Source: an uncultured Acidobacteriota bacterium
GTDB taxonomy: Bacteria; Acidobacteriota; Terriglobia; Terriglobales; Acidobacteriaceae
DNA length: 64,000 nt
Direction of reading: 5' to 3'
Assembly (NCBI GenBank): GCA_903873705.1
Contig: CAIQPK010000009.1
Span: 46,928 to 110,927, forward strand
This document shows positions 36,535-45,116 of this stretch, in pieces. Position 1 is the first letter of the stretch. Each line of letters starts with the position of its first letter. A program made the translations under genes and the position numbers. The notes beneath the pieces are model-generated. The model had not been told where the DNA came from, made no database searches, and worked only from the letters and a program-made list of their open reading frames with translations.

Positions 36535-37538
36535 GCGGATTTCGTCTGCAAAGCGTCTTCGAGAGCGCGGATGAGGGTGGGTGAGTCGTTAAGGCTATTG
36601 GCGCGCCAGAGTTGGAGGCCGAGGCCGGCGGCGACTTGGCGGAAGTTGATGTCGATGTCGTAGAGGATTTCGACGTGATCGCAGAGGAAGCCGATGGGCT
36701 GCATGATGACGCCTTTGTGGCCTGATTCCGCGAGCGCTTTGAACGTGTCTTCTACCGTGGGGCCGATCCAGGGCGCGCCGGCGATGCCCTGGCTTTGGAA
36801 GGCGAAGAACCAGTCGGCGTCGGTGAGCGAGAGTTTTGCGGCGACCTCGGAGGCGGTGTGTTTGGCCTCGACGGGGTAGGGGTCGGGCTGGTCGCTGTCG
36901 CCGTAGTGCTGGATGCCTTCGGCTGGGACCGGCGAGCCGGGGCTGGGGGCTTCGGTGCTGGTGGCTAAGATGGTGCGGCAGGGGACGGAGTGGGCGGTGA
37001 AGAGGACCGCGGGGCGTTGGCCTAGAGCTGCGGTGGCTTCGGCGAGTACGGGAGACAGCTTCTCGGCGAAGGCTTCGGCGAGGAGGGGTTCATCGGCCCA
37101 GTCGGTGATGAAGTCGCAGGTGAAGGCGTTGTCGACGGCGGACTCGAGGGCGCGGCGGTAGAGGCCGGTCGAGGTGCGGGAGTTTTGGGGGGCGAGGCAG
37201 AGGACGGTGGCGTGGGTGATGCCGTCGGCCTTCATCTGGGCTACGGTGTCGGCGATGTAGGGGTGCCAGTTGCGCATGCCGACGTAGACCTTGCGGCCGG
37301 TGCGGGCGGCGAGGAGTTCGGTCTGCCTGAGGGTCCAGCGGGTGAGCGGCGGGCCTTCGGGGAGCGGCGTGTCGCGGAGGCCGATCTCGGCGTAGCGGTG
37401 CTGGAGCTCTTCTACGACGGCTTGAGGCATGGGGCGGCCGTTGGTGACTTTCTGGAGGTACTCCGCCATCTCGCTGAGGACGTTAGGCGTGCCATGGGCG
37501 AGGAGGAGGATGGCGGTCGTTCCGGTGTCGGGTGTCAT
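36531..37538 (-). CDS. hemH: Ferrochelatase
   Basis: The 335-residue protein has the ferrochelatase pattern. LLLAHGTPNVLSEMAEYLQ is at the start, RKVYVGMRNWHPYIADTV matches the family's Y-G-R-W/H stretch, LFTAHSVPCRTI holds the metal-binding His, and WFFAFQSQGIAGAPWIGPTV carries the Q-S-x-G/W-x-P block. IGFLCDHVEILYDID supplies the Glu. It inserts Fe2+ (into coproporphyrin or protoporphyrin). It overlaps the oxidase gene. Confidence 0.92.
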   Translation of the reverse strand: MTPDTGTTAILLLAHGTPNVLSEMAEYLQKVTNGRPMPQAVVEELQHRYAEIGLRDTPLPEGPPLTRWTLRQTELLAARTGRKVYVGMRNWHPYIADTVAQMKADGITHATVLCLAPQNSRTSTGLYRRALESAVDNAFTCDFITDWADEPLLAEAFAEKLSPVLAEATAALGQRPAVLFTAHSVPCRTILATSTEAPSPGSPVPAEGIQHYGDSDQPDPYPVEAKHTASEVAAKLSLTDADWFFAFQSQGIAGAPWIGPTVEDTFKALAESGHKGVIMQPIGFLCDHVEILYDIDINFRQVAAGLGLQLWRANSLNDSPTLIRALEDALQTKSA

Positions 37539-37634
37539 GCTGGTTCTATGGTAGCTCCTACTCCCTCCCCCCTGTACTTTTGTTCCAAAGTCTTCGAATA
37601 AAGGAGTTAGCTGTGGACTTGTTGCCAGTACAAA

Positions 37635-37658
37635 AGCCCGGTGGGGACCGGGCTTTCG
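37635..37658. terminator. Terminator between hemH and the secretin-domain gene
   Basis: AAAGCCCGGT-GGGG-ACCGGGCTTT, a perfect 10-bp stem. It ends 49 bp past the stop of the minus-strand gene at 37707-38483. Confidence 0.75.
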
Positions 37659-37706
37659 TGAAGCTTCAACTGTCTTGATTGTAGAGAGTGTGTCAAGCGA
37701 TGGCGT

Positions 37707-38483
37707 TCACTGAACGAGGTCCATGAGGATAGCAATATCGAGGCGGCGGGTAGTGCCGGCGATATCGAGCGAGCCGAGGACGACGGGCTTGCCGGGGGTG
37801 AGGAAGGAGGTCCCTTCGAGGACGGCCTGGCGGATGATGGGTTCGGTTACGCCGGCGATGGTGGAGGAGTCGGCGATGCTGGATTCTTCCACCTTGGAGC
37901 TGAGGCGGACGCCGTTGGCAAACTCGTCGAGTGTGGCGGCGAAGTTCATGCCGACGTCGAGGTAAGTGAACTGGGTCTGGCTGCTGGCTTTGCCGGCGTC
38001 ATATGAGCCGGTGGCGACGGGGATCTTGCTGCCCTGCTTGAGGGTGGTGCGCTGACCAGTGACAACGATCATGGTGAAGTGCTGGGTGCCGACGCGTTTG
38101 TCGCCGTCGAAGTCGGTGAGGGTGTAGGTGAGGCGGTAGGTTTTCTTGGGGCGGTCGAGCTCGGAGAGAAGGCGTTGGGCGAGGGCGATCTGGTCTGGCG
38201 GAGCCTGCATGACGATGGCGTTCTGCGAGACGAGCAGGTAGACGTGGACGCGGGGGTCGAGGATGTTGCGGAGAGCTATGAGGACTTCGTTGGCGTCGTT
38301 CTGCTGGGAAATGTTGGTGAGGTAGAAGGTTTTGACGACGGAGGTGGCGGTGAAGCGTTCATAGTCGGGGCTGGGGGAGGGAGCCTGGGAAGCCGGCTTT
38401 GGTTTGTCGGGTGCGGGCGTGGACTGGGCGTGCAGGGTAGCGGCGGTAAGGGCGAGGGATAAAAGCAGGCGCGAGGGTCTCAT
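37707..38483 (-). CDS. Exported protein with secretin-like domains
   Basis: The 258-residue protein has a signal peptide (MRPSRLLLSLALTAATLHAQ). An N1-type secretin domain follows (about 45-115: VVKTFYLTNISQQNDANEV, MQAPPDQIALAQRLLSELDR). The second half has a short piece resembling the beta domain of secretins (QFTYLDVGMNFAATLDE, VLEGTSFLTPGKPVVLGSLD). It lacks the full channel domain, so it is not a complete PilQ/GspD. AAGGA precedes the ATG. It stands between the ECF sigma pair and hemH. Function unknown. Confidence 0.65.
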   Translation of the reverse strand: MRPSRLLLSLALTAATLHAQSTPAPDKPKPASQAPSPSPDYERFTATSVVKTFYLTNISQQNDANEVLIALRNILDPRVHVYLLVSQNAIVMQAPPDQIALAQRLLSELDRPKKTYRLTYTLTDFDGDKRVGTQHFTMIVVTGQRTTLKQGSKIPVATGSYDAGKASSQTQFTYLDVGMNFAATLDEFANGVRLSSKVEESSIADSSTIAGVTEPIIRQAVLEGTSFLTPGKPVVLGSLDIAGTTRRLDIAILMDLVQ

Positions 38484-38560
38484 GTGTTCCTTTCGAAGTG
38501 GCGGAGCCGGTGATCAAGATCTCGGAGCTTAGAGGTAATGAAACTCAGAAAGGCGAGTTG

Positions 38561-39205
38561 CTATTGGGAATCGGGTGGAGGGGAGCGGCGCGGTGGAGGG
38601 AAGAAGCGCTGAAATTGGGTGAGGTCGTCGTCGAGGGCGGCGGCGCGGGCGCGGGGGTCGAGTTCGGCTAGCTGGACTGCGTCGCCGCGGTGGAGGATGT
38701 GGATCATGCGGCGTTCCTGGCCGGTGAGGGGGACGCGGGGTGTGGGGAGGCTGGGGGCGTTGGTTTCATCGAGGGCTAGTTGGGTGAGTGGGTCGGTCAC
38801 GCTCAGATTGTGCGACCCCACCTGTGACGATGGGGCCATCACGAATGGGGCACCCGGATTTTGTGTTCCTTTTGTGGGCGAACTCGCGTGTGGTGACGCT
38901 GCCGTTACGAAGGGGAGGCCCGGATTTGTTGTCAGGGGGAGAGCGGGCGGGGTCGAGATTGCGGTTGGGTGGTGGGTGGTGCCGGATTGGGTGTGATGGA
39001 GAGCGATGAAGATAAGGGCAGCGGTGGCGGAGGCGAGGAGGGGGAGCAGCCACGTGCGGAGGCTGGAGCCTATGGGTTGGGCGGCGCGGTTGGTGACGTT
39101 GGCGAGAATGCGCGCCTGCATGGCGGGGGAGGGTTGGGTGTCGCGGAGGACATTGAGGAGGTTGTCGATGTCGGTGTTGGGGTCGTGACGGGGAGTGAGG
39201 TTCAT
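38561..39205 (-). CDS. Membrane protein, likely anti-sigma partner
   Basis: The 214-residue protein has a short N-terminal cytoplasmic part (about 1-46, NLLNVLRDTQPSPAMQARI) and one membrane helix (about 47-66). A Thr/Pro-rich periplasmic linker follows. A C-terminal helix includes LTGQERRMIHILHRGDAVQL. Its start overlaps the stop of the ECF sigma gene, the usual anti-sigma arrangement. There is no zinc motif, so the role rests on context. Confidence 0.6.
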   Translation of the reverse strand: MNLTPRHDPNTDIDNLLNVLRDTQPSPAMQARILANVTNRAAQPIGSSLRTWLLPLLASATAALIFIALHHTQSGTTHHPTAISTPPALPLTTNPGLPFVTAASPHASSPTKGTQNPGAPFVMAPSSQVGSHNLSVTDPLTQLALDETNAPSLPTPRVPLTGQERRMIHILHRGDAVQLAELDPRARAAALDDDLTQFQRFFPPPRRSPPPDSQ

Positions 39206-39750
39206 GATCTTCCTCCTGTTTCGAGGCGTTCACGGAGGCGGGTTCGGGCGCGGAAGAGCAGGGCGCGGACGGCGGATTCGGTGCGGCCGGTGATGGCGGC
39301 CATTTCGGCGGCGCTGAGCTCGTCGAGTGCGGAGAGGAGGAGGACCTGGCGCTCTTTTGCGGGGAGGCGTTCGAGCTCGCGGAGGAGGCGGTTCATGCGC
39401 TGGTGCTCGTCGAGGGCCTGGTCGGCGGGGAGGTTGGCGTCGACGAGGCGGGCGGCGAAGGCGTCGTCGATCTGGTCGGGGCGCGTGCTGCGGCGACGGT
39501 CGAGGGAGCGGTTCCAGGCGATGCGGACGAGCCAGACGCGGAGGTCGCGGATGGCGGGGAGGGAGCGGTGGTTCTGGATGACGCGGAGGAAGACGTCCTG
39601 GACGACGTCTTCGGCTTCAGCGCGGTTGCGAAGGACGGAAAAGGCGACGCGGAAGAGGAGGGCCGAGTAAGTCTCGACGAGGGTGGCCAGGTCGATGGAC
39701 GAACTGGTGCTCGGCGCTAGCGGGAGGTGCAAACTGATTTCCTCGGTCAT
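39202..39750 (-). CDS. ECF-type RNA polymerase sigma factor
   Basis: The 182-residue protein has sigma region 2 (LLFRVAFSVLRNRAEAEDVV, then QDVFLRVIQNHRSL and RDLRVWLVRIAWNRSLDRRR) and region 4 (LPAKERQVLLLSALDELSAA, ITGRTESAVRALLFRARTRL). It recruits RNA polymerase to a stress- or envelope-type regulon; the signal is unknown. It overlaps the next gene (probable anti-sigma) by 4 bp. Confidence 0.9.
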   Translation of the reverse strand: MTEEISLHLPLAPSTSSSIDLATLVETYSALLFRVAFSVLRNRAEAEDVVQDVFLRVIQNHRSLPAIRDLRVWLVRIAWNRSLDRRRSTRPDQIDDAFAARLVDANLPADQALDEHQRMNRLLRELERLPAKERQVLLLSALDELSAAEMAAITGRTESAVRALLFRARTRLRERLETGGRS

Positions 39751-39900
39751 GTGGCCCTTCTATGAGGACAGACGGAGGTGGGTGGGGAACGCTCGGATTT
39801 ATTTTGGGGACGTAAAGAGTGAGGGAGGGAAGGGGAGAACAACAGCAAGAACGGGAGAAGGCAAAAGCGTGGGAAGCAGATCGGTTCGCTGCGCTCAGGA

Positions 39901-39928
39901 AGACAATTCCTCTTGCGAGAAATTGTCT
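39901..39928. repeat. REP-like hairpin (copy B)
   Basis: AGACAATTcCTC-ttgc-GAGaAATTGTCT: 11 of 12 pairs form. It is preceded by TTCGCTGCGCTCAGGA, as at copy A. Confidence 0.65.
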
Positions 39929-39994
39929 AAGAACGGCAACTGCAACTGTCGGCCAGACGTGGATAGAGGAGCCGGTTGCGGGTTCGGTGGACGA

Positions 39995-41113
39995 TCAGGG
40001 GGTGGTATAGATGGTGCCGTGTTGCTTAACCCAGTTGGCTACGTTGATGACGGCTTGAACAGGGGTTTCGGGGACGATGCCGTGGCCGAGGTTGAAGATG
40101 TGGCCGGGGCGGTTGTTGGCCTGGCGGAGGATTTCTTTTACGCGGGCTTCGAGGACGTCTTCGGGAGCGAAGAGGGTGATGGGGTCGAGGTTGCCCTGTA
40201 CGCCGGTGCCGGGACCGACGGCGCGCCAGCCTTCTTCGAGGGGGATGCGCCAGTCGAGGCCGATGACGTCGGCTTCGGTTTCGCGGAAGGTGGGGAGGAG
40301 GGAGGCGGTGTCGACGCCGAAGTAGATGACGGGGACGCCCATGGCGCGGATGCGGCGAACGAGCTCGGTGGTGGGGGCGAGGCAGTATTGGCGGTAGTCG
40401 TCTACGGAGAGCGCGCCTGCCCAGGAGTCGAATACCTGGATGACGTCGGCGCCGGCGTCGACCTGTTGCTGGGCGAAGGCGGTGAGCATGGTGACGAGCT
40501 TTTCGGTGAGGAGCTGCCAGGCGCCGTCGGTGGCGTACATCATCTGCTTGGCGTGAATGTAGTTGCGGGAGCTGCCGCCTTCGATCATGTAGGAAGCGAG
40601 CGTGAAGGGGGCGCCGCAGAAGCCGATGATGCCGAGCTGGTCGCCTGTCGGATCGGAAAGAGGCCCTTCGGGCGGACGCGGGGCAGAGAAGTGGGCGGCG
40701 ACTTTTTCTATGGCGCGGGCGACGTAGGTAAGGTCTTCGGCGCGGTCCGTGCGGAGGGCCTGGACCTGCTCGAGGGTGCGGACGGGGGTGTTGACGACGG
40801 GGCCCTCGCCGGCGACGAAGTCGAAGTCGAGGCCCATGGGGGTGAGAGGGAGGAGGAGGTCGGCGAAGATGATGGCGGCGTCGACCCCGAGGCGCTCGGC
40901 GGCGGTGATGGTGACTTCGGCGGCGATATCGGGGGTGCGGCAGATGTCGAGGAGGGAGTGATGGCGGCGGACGGCCATGTACTCCGGCATGTAGCGGCCG
41001 GCCTGGCGGAGGAACCAGACGGGAGTGCGGTCGACGGGCTGGCGAAGGCAGGCTCGGACGAAGCGGCTGCTGGCGGAGGTGGCGATGACGGACGGCGTTG
41101 ATGCCTGGCTCAA
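39995..41113 (-). CDS. hemE: Uroporphyrinogen decarboxylase
   Basis: The 372-residue enzyme has the HemE signatures: RTPVWFLRQAGRYMPEYMAV with the substrate-binding Arg pair, IIFADLLLPLTPMGLDF with the catalytic Asp, GFCGAPFTLASYMIEGG, VDAGADVIQVFDSWAGAL, and GNLDPITLFAP near the C-terminus. It decarboxylates uroporphyrinogen III to coproporphyrinogen III in the cytoplasm. The start is TTG at 41113, with CAGGAG ten bases upstream. It lies in the same orientation as hemH/hemG but apart from them by the sigma genes. Confidence 0.93.
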   Translation of the reverse strand: MSQASTPSVIATSASSRFVRACLRQPVDRTPVWFLRQAGRYMPEYMAVRRHHSLLDICRTPDIAAEVTITAAERLGVDAAIIFADLLLPLTPMGLDFDFVAGEGPVVNTPVRTLEQVQALRTDRAEDLTYVARAIEKVAAHFSAPRPPEGPLSDPTGDQLGIIGFCGAPFTLASYMIEGGSSRNYIHAKQMMYATDGAWQLLTEKLVTMLTAFAQQQVDAGADVIQVFDSWAGALSVDDYRQYCLAPTTELVRRIRAMGVPVIYFGVDTASLLPTFRETEADVIGLDWRIPLEEGWRAVGPGTGVQGNLDPITLFAPEDVLEARVKEILRQANNRPGHIFNLGHGIVPETPVQAVINVANWVKQHGTIYTTP

Positions 41114-41163
41114 GAGGTCGGTGCTCCTGAGGTTAAGGGTAGCACCGCGAAGGTGAGCGCGTG

Positions 41164-41811
41164 TCAGTGTTTGTCCGACTGGCGGTTGTGGGGACGGAAC
41201 GGGATGCGGTAAACGACGCCGATGGTGAAGAAGGTTGGTGTGAGGGTGAAGTCGGCGTTACCGGGCTGGGTTCCGTTACTTCCAAAGTTCAGGGAGTACT
41301 CCTGAAAGTCGATCATCGCCTGGAAATTGCGAGCGACGTCGATGTTGACGCCACCTCCGTAGGCGAGAGCGAAGGCGCTATCGTGGCTGTAGTTGGGCGA
41401 AGGCCGGACGTTGAAGTCAATCTGCGTATTGCCTGCCATGATGTCCGCATAGGGGTGATAGCGCTGGTAGGCGCGGCTAAAGCGCAGGCCACCGAGGATG
41501 GACCTCTCATCGACGATCTGTCCGCTGGTGTAGACGCCGCGGACCTCAAAGGAAACTTCGGTCTTCTGGTGGAAGTAGCGCGAGAAGTCGACGCCGACCA
41601 TGCCGCCATTATTTCGCAGGCTTCCGTAGTCGGGATCGGAGTTGATATAGGCGGCAAAGGCCGAGATATTCATCGATTTCGATGCCCCGGATTGGGACTG
41701 GGCATGGGCCGATGTGCTTCCGACGATCCAGACGCATGCCGTGAAGGCCAGGAAGAGTGCGAGATGTGTTGTCAGGCGGGGGAGAGAGGGACGTTGCGGG
41801 AATGCCGTCAT
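41164..41811 (-). CDS. Outer-membrane beta-barrel protein, paralogue 1
   Basis: The 215-residue protein has a signal peptide ending STSAHAQ. Repeated beta-strand blocks follow: SKSMNISAFAAYINSDPDYG, GVDFSRYFHQKTEVSFEVRG, YQRYHPYADIMAGNTQIDF and a closing IGVVYRIPFRP. The ATG at 41811 follows GGAGGAATCAC, a strong SD. Its neighbour at 41894-42502 is clearly related (same DPDYG motif, same RIPFRPH ending). Function unknown. Confidence 0.75.
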   Translation of the reverse strand: MTAFPQRPSLPRLTTHLALFLAFTACVWIVGSTSAHAQSQSGASKSMNISAFAAYINSDPDYGSLRNNGGMVGVDFSRYFHQKTEVSFEVRGVYTSGQIVDERSILGGLRFSRAYQRYHPYADIMAGNTQIDFNVRPSPNYSHDSAFALAYGGGVNIDVARNFQAMIDFQEYSLNFGSNGTQPGNADFTLTPTFFTIGVVYRIPFRPHNRQSDKH

Positions 41812-41893
41812 GTGATTCCTCCGAACGGTTTTCGAACGTGACCAGCGGAGGACTTTCGCCGGCAAAGAAAGAGGTTGAAACGCGGCCCAATCA

Positions 41894-42502
41894 CTACTTT
41901 ACGTGAGGCCTAAATGGAATGCGATAGACGACCCCGATGGTGAGTGGGCGGGGCGCGATGGAGAAATTTCTGTCAAAACTCATGGTCTCTGCCTGGTAGT
42001 CGACTTTGAGCTGGAAGCGGCGGACGATGTCGATATCGACCCCGCCGCCGTAGGCGTACACGGGGGCATGATCGTCGGTGTATCCCGGCGATGGAGGAAC
42101 GTCGAAGTGAATGGTGGCGACGCCGCCGAGGAAATCGGCGTAAGGATGGAAGCGGTGGAAGTCGGTCTGGATACGGAGGCCGCCCATTAGCGCACGCTCA
42201 TTAATATAGGTACCGGTTGTACGGGTATAGCGGGCCTCCAGTGAGGGAGCGACGCGCCATCCGAAGTAGCGCGTGACGCTGGCTCCGAATGCAATACCGG
42301 TGTTGCGCTGCGGGCCATAGTCAGGGTTGTCGTTGATGATGCCGCCAAAGGCTGAGATATCCATGTTTTTGGAAGCGGTGGGGTGGGCCTGGGCGTGGGT
42401 GTGTGGCGCGGCCAGGGCAGAAAGGAGAAGAGCAACGAACAGTTGCAGCAGTCGACGCGCCGAGACGGACGGGCGCGGAATAAGAAGGCTATTTAAGGTC
42501 AA
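41894..42502 (-). CDS. Outer-membrane beta-barrel protein, paralogue 2
   Basis: The 202-residue protein has a signal peptide (LLQLFVALLLSALAAPHTHA). Barrel blocks include SKNMDISAFGGIINDNPDYG, FHRFHPYADFLGGVATIHF, VYAYGGGVDIDIVRRFQLKV and IGVVYRIPFRPHVK. These align with the downstream paralogue strand for strand, indicating tandem duplication. I chose the TTG at 42502 because AGAGGAGG sits 7 bases before it; a longer ATG-started frame upstream has no SD. Confidence 0.72.
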   Translation of the reverse strand: MTLNSLLIPRPSVSARRLLQLFVALLLSALAAPHTHAQAHPTASKNMDISAFGGIINDNPDYGPQRNTGIAFGASVTRYFGWRVAPSLEARYTRTTGTYINERALMGGLRIQTDFHRFHPYADFLGGVATIHFDVPPSPGYTDDHAPVYAYGGGVDIDIVRRFQLKVDYQAETMSFDRNFSIAPRPLTIGVVYRIPFRPHVK

Positions 42503-42768
42503 AGTCTTACCTCCTCTGTCTGTTTGGATGCGGATTTCGAGGCACTCGGATTCACTCGCCAATGCCGATCACAAAAGAAAGACATTACGAAAGTTTTTTC
42601 TTCGCCGATTGTGGAGGCCAGGAGGGATTAATCGGAAGGTGAGAGGGAGTGCTTGTAGACTGTACCGATGCGGAACATTTCTCGCTGACCGTTCTGGAGC
42701 AGGGACGAGCGCCGGAGAACACTGCAAGGTTTCAAATTTTGTGACGATGAGATGAGAGCCACGACGCT

Positions 42769-43302
42769 ATGCCGAACTACCTTGAGCTGCCTGTAGGACC
42801 CGATGCCCCAAGCCTGGTGAACTGCGTTATCGAGATTCCGCTGGAGGGTATCACCAAGTACGAGTACGACAAGGAACTCCACGTGTTTCGGCTGGACCGA
42901 AACCTGTATTCGCCGGTGCACTATCCCGGAGACTACGGATTTATTCCGAGTACCCTGGGCGATGACGGTGATCCGCTGGACGTGCTGGTTCTGGTGGACA
43001 CGCCGAGCTTTCCGGGATGCATCCAGAGCGTAAGGCCGATTGGCGCACTGGACATGATCGACCAAGGACAAGGGGATGAGAAGATCCTGTGCGTGGGCGA
43101 GGGGAATCCTCGGTACAACAACGTGAATGAGTACTCGGACATCTATCCGCATATTCTGCGGGAGATTACGCACTTCTTCTCGATTTACAAGGACCTTGAA
43201 GGCAAGCGCGTAGAGGTGAAGGGATGGAAGGACGCGGAGTTTGCACGGCAGACGATCGTGCGCGCGCAACAGGCGTTTGCGGATAAGAAGGCTGGGAAGT
43301 AG
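42769..43302 (+). CDS. ppa: Inorganic pyrophosphatase (family I)
   Basis: The 177-residue protein carries the family I active-site signature: YPGDYGFIPSTLGDDGDPLD (D-G-D-P-L-D Mg-binding), VIEIPLEGITKYEYDKE, and a downstream KDLEGKRVEVKGW. It hydrolyses pyrophosphate made by polymerisation and activation reactions in the cytoplasm. The length is typical. Single gene, with a terminator just downstream. Confidence 0.94.
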   Translation: MPNYLELPVGPDAPSLVNCVIEIPLEGITKYEYDKELHVFRLDRNLYSPVHYPGDYGFIPSTLGDDGDPLDVLVLVDTPSFPGCIQSVRPIGALDMIDQGQGDEKILCVGEGNPRYNNVNEYSDIYPHILREITHFFSIYKDLEGKRVEVKGWKDAEFARQTIVRAQQAFADKKAGK

Positions 43303-43321
43303 ATCTGAGCTTGGTTTGCCG

Positions 43322-43353
43322 AAGGAATGGCCGCCTTGCTGGGCGGCCTTTCC
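43322..43353 (+). terminator. Rho-independent terminator after ppa
   Basis: GGCCGCC-TTGCT-GGGCGGCC stem within AAGGAAT / CTTTCC flanks, 20 bp past the stop codon. Confidence 0.75.
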
Positions 43354-43459
43354 TGTTGAGGGGTGAGGATTCAGGTTATCGAGGGATGAGGTGGAAAAGA
43401 GCGAGCAGGCCTGCTGTGGCGGGCGGTGTGGCGGGCCCTTCGACTCCGCTGCGCTGCGC

Positions 43460-44764
43460 TCAGGATGACGATTTCGTGGTGCGCTGGAGGGTGCGGGAGA
43501 TGGCGTAGACGGCGGTTCCGATTACGGCGACTATCGCGGCGAAGGCGAGGGCGTTGATGCCGGCGATTTTTTCGTCGCGGGCGGCCCACATGGCGAAAAG
43601 GAGCAGGGCTGTGGGGCCGACGCCGAGGGCGATGGACGCGACCAGGCCGCCGGGAACGCGGAAGGGGCGCGGGAGATCGGGCTCGCGAACGCGCAGCACG
43701 GCGAGGGCGATGAACTCCAGCACGAGGGCTCCACCGTAGAGGACGAGGTCGATGGAAATGAGGCGCTCGAAAGAGAGGCCGAGGGCGAGTGCCCAGGCGA
43801 CGGCACAGGCCAGGACGCTGACCCATGGGACGCCGCGGGAGGTGCGTCTCTTGAGGATTGCGGGAAGCAGACCGTCTTCGGCGAGCGCGAAGGGCAATCG
43901 CGTGAGGGTGAGGGTGAGGGCGGTGAAGGTGCCGAGGCCGTCCATGGCTCCGGTGAGGACGATGGCGAGGGCTAGCCCGCCGCCGGCGAGGAGCTTTGCA
44001 GCGTCGATCCAGGCGCCGGTGGTGAAGCGGTCGGCGGGGATGCCGGCGGCCCATACGGCGGCGAGGGGCAGCATGTAGACGAGCATGACGGTGAGCGCCG
44101 AGGCGAGCATGGCGCGCGGGTAGTTGCGCTGCGGCTCGTCGACTTCCTGGGCGATGGTGCTGGCGTTGTCCCAGCCCATGTAGTTCCACATGGCGACACT
44201 GACGGCGCCGCCGATATCCCTGGCGCCCATGGAGGACGCCGCGGCGTGGAGGCCGACGCCGCCGTGGAGCGCTGTCCAGAGGGCGTAGCCGATAAGCACG
44301 GCGAAGGGCGAGAGGGAGATGAACATCATGACGGCCGAGCTGTCGCCCACGGCTTTGGCGCCGCGGAGGTTCCAGAGGGTTGCAGCGAGAACGATCGCCA
44401 CCTTGAGCGCCAAACCCTTGTAGCCGGAGGTGAGCGCGGGCATGAGGTGGGAGAGGTAGAGGACGAAGGTGGTGGGGTAGATGGCCATGTCGAAGACACT
44501 GGCAGCGAGCGAGAGCCATGCCTCCTGGAATCCCCAGAAGCTGCCGAGGGCGCGCCGGACCCATATATAGAAGCCGCCCTCTTCCGGGATGGCGCTGGCG
44601 AGCTCGCCAACCATGAGCGCGGTGGGCAGGCTCCAGAGCAGCGGCACGAGGGCGAGAATGATGAGCGCGCGACCGTAGCCGGCCATGCCGATGATGTCTT
44701 CCAGGCCGTAAGGGCCGCCGGAGACCATGAAATAGCTGGCGCCGATGAGAGGCAGGAGGCGCAT
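43460..44764 (-). CDS. APC-superfamily amino-acid permease
   Basis: The 434-residue protein is strongly hydrophobic with about 12 membrane helices. The start (LLPLIGASYFMVSGGPYGLED) and GELASAIPEEGGFYIWVRRA are typical of the APC family (YfnA/CAT-like). It likely imports or exchanges amino acids or amines; substrate unknown. An AGGAGG lies 36 bases before the ATG. It would fit a start at the in-frame ATC at about 44791 (adding nine residues, IPQLANINK), which is not a usual codon. Confidence 0.82.
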   Translation of the reverse strand: MRLLPLIGASYFMVSGGPYGLEDIIGMAGYGRALIILALVPLLWSLPTALMVGELASAIPEEGGFYIWVRRALGSFWGFQEAWLSLAASVFDMAIYPTTFVLYLSHLMPALTSGYKGLALKVAIVLAATLWNLRGAKAVGDSSAVMMFISLSPFAVLIGYALWTALHGGVGLHAAASSMGARDIGGAVSVAMWNYMGWDNASTIAQEVDEPQRNYPRAMLASALTVMLVYMLPLAAVWAAGIPADRFTTGAWIDAAKLLAGGGLALAIVLTGAMDGLGTFTALTLTLTRLPFALAEDGLLPAILKRRTSRGVPWVSVLACAVAWALALGLSFERLISIDLVLYGGALVLEFIALAVLRVREPDLPRPFRVPGGLVASIALGVGPTALLLFAMWAARDEKIAGINALAFAAIVAVIGTAVYAISRTLQRTTKSSS

Positions 44765-44924
44765 CTTATTGATGTTGGCAAGCTGAGGGATGGGTGGGAG
44801 CCTCCTTGTGAGTGTGGTGGATGTTTCGCCGAATCGGTGGCGTTTTTGCAGTCGAAATATGAATCTATCGCAGCCGGCCGCGCAAGTGGCGCTGGTGGGC
44901 GCTATAATCGAAGCTCACCCCGCA

Positions 44925-45017
44925 GGAGAGTTGGCCGAGTGGCTGAAGGCGGCGGTTTGCTAAACCGTTATAGGACCAAAAGTTCTATCGGGGGTTCGAA
45001 TCCCCCACTCTCCGCCA
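44925..45017 (+). tRNA. tRNA-Ser (anticodon GCT)
   Basis: A 93-base tRNA: acceptor GGAGAGT pairs with ACTCTCC, and the discriminator G plus encoded CCA are at 45014-45017. The anticodon loop TTGCTAA contains GCT. The long variable arm is typical of Ser tRNAs. GGTTCGAATC gives the T loop. An integrase gene follows 100 bp downstream, so the 3' end is the probable integration site. Confidence 0.93.
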
Positions 45018-45116
45018 CACCTTGATTCTGAACAGCTTAGGCCTTCCGTTACTAAAACCTGTTACTAATTCCGTCACAGTCGCCCATTTCCCAGTATTTG
45101 ATTGCTGGAGAAGATT

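Noticed and set aside
39683..41101. 472-codon plus-strand frame over hemE
   Set aside because: Gly/Val/Glu-rich shadow antisense to hemE, which has full family motifs.
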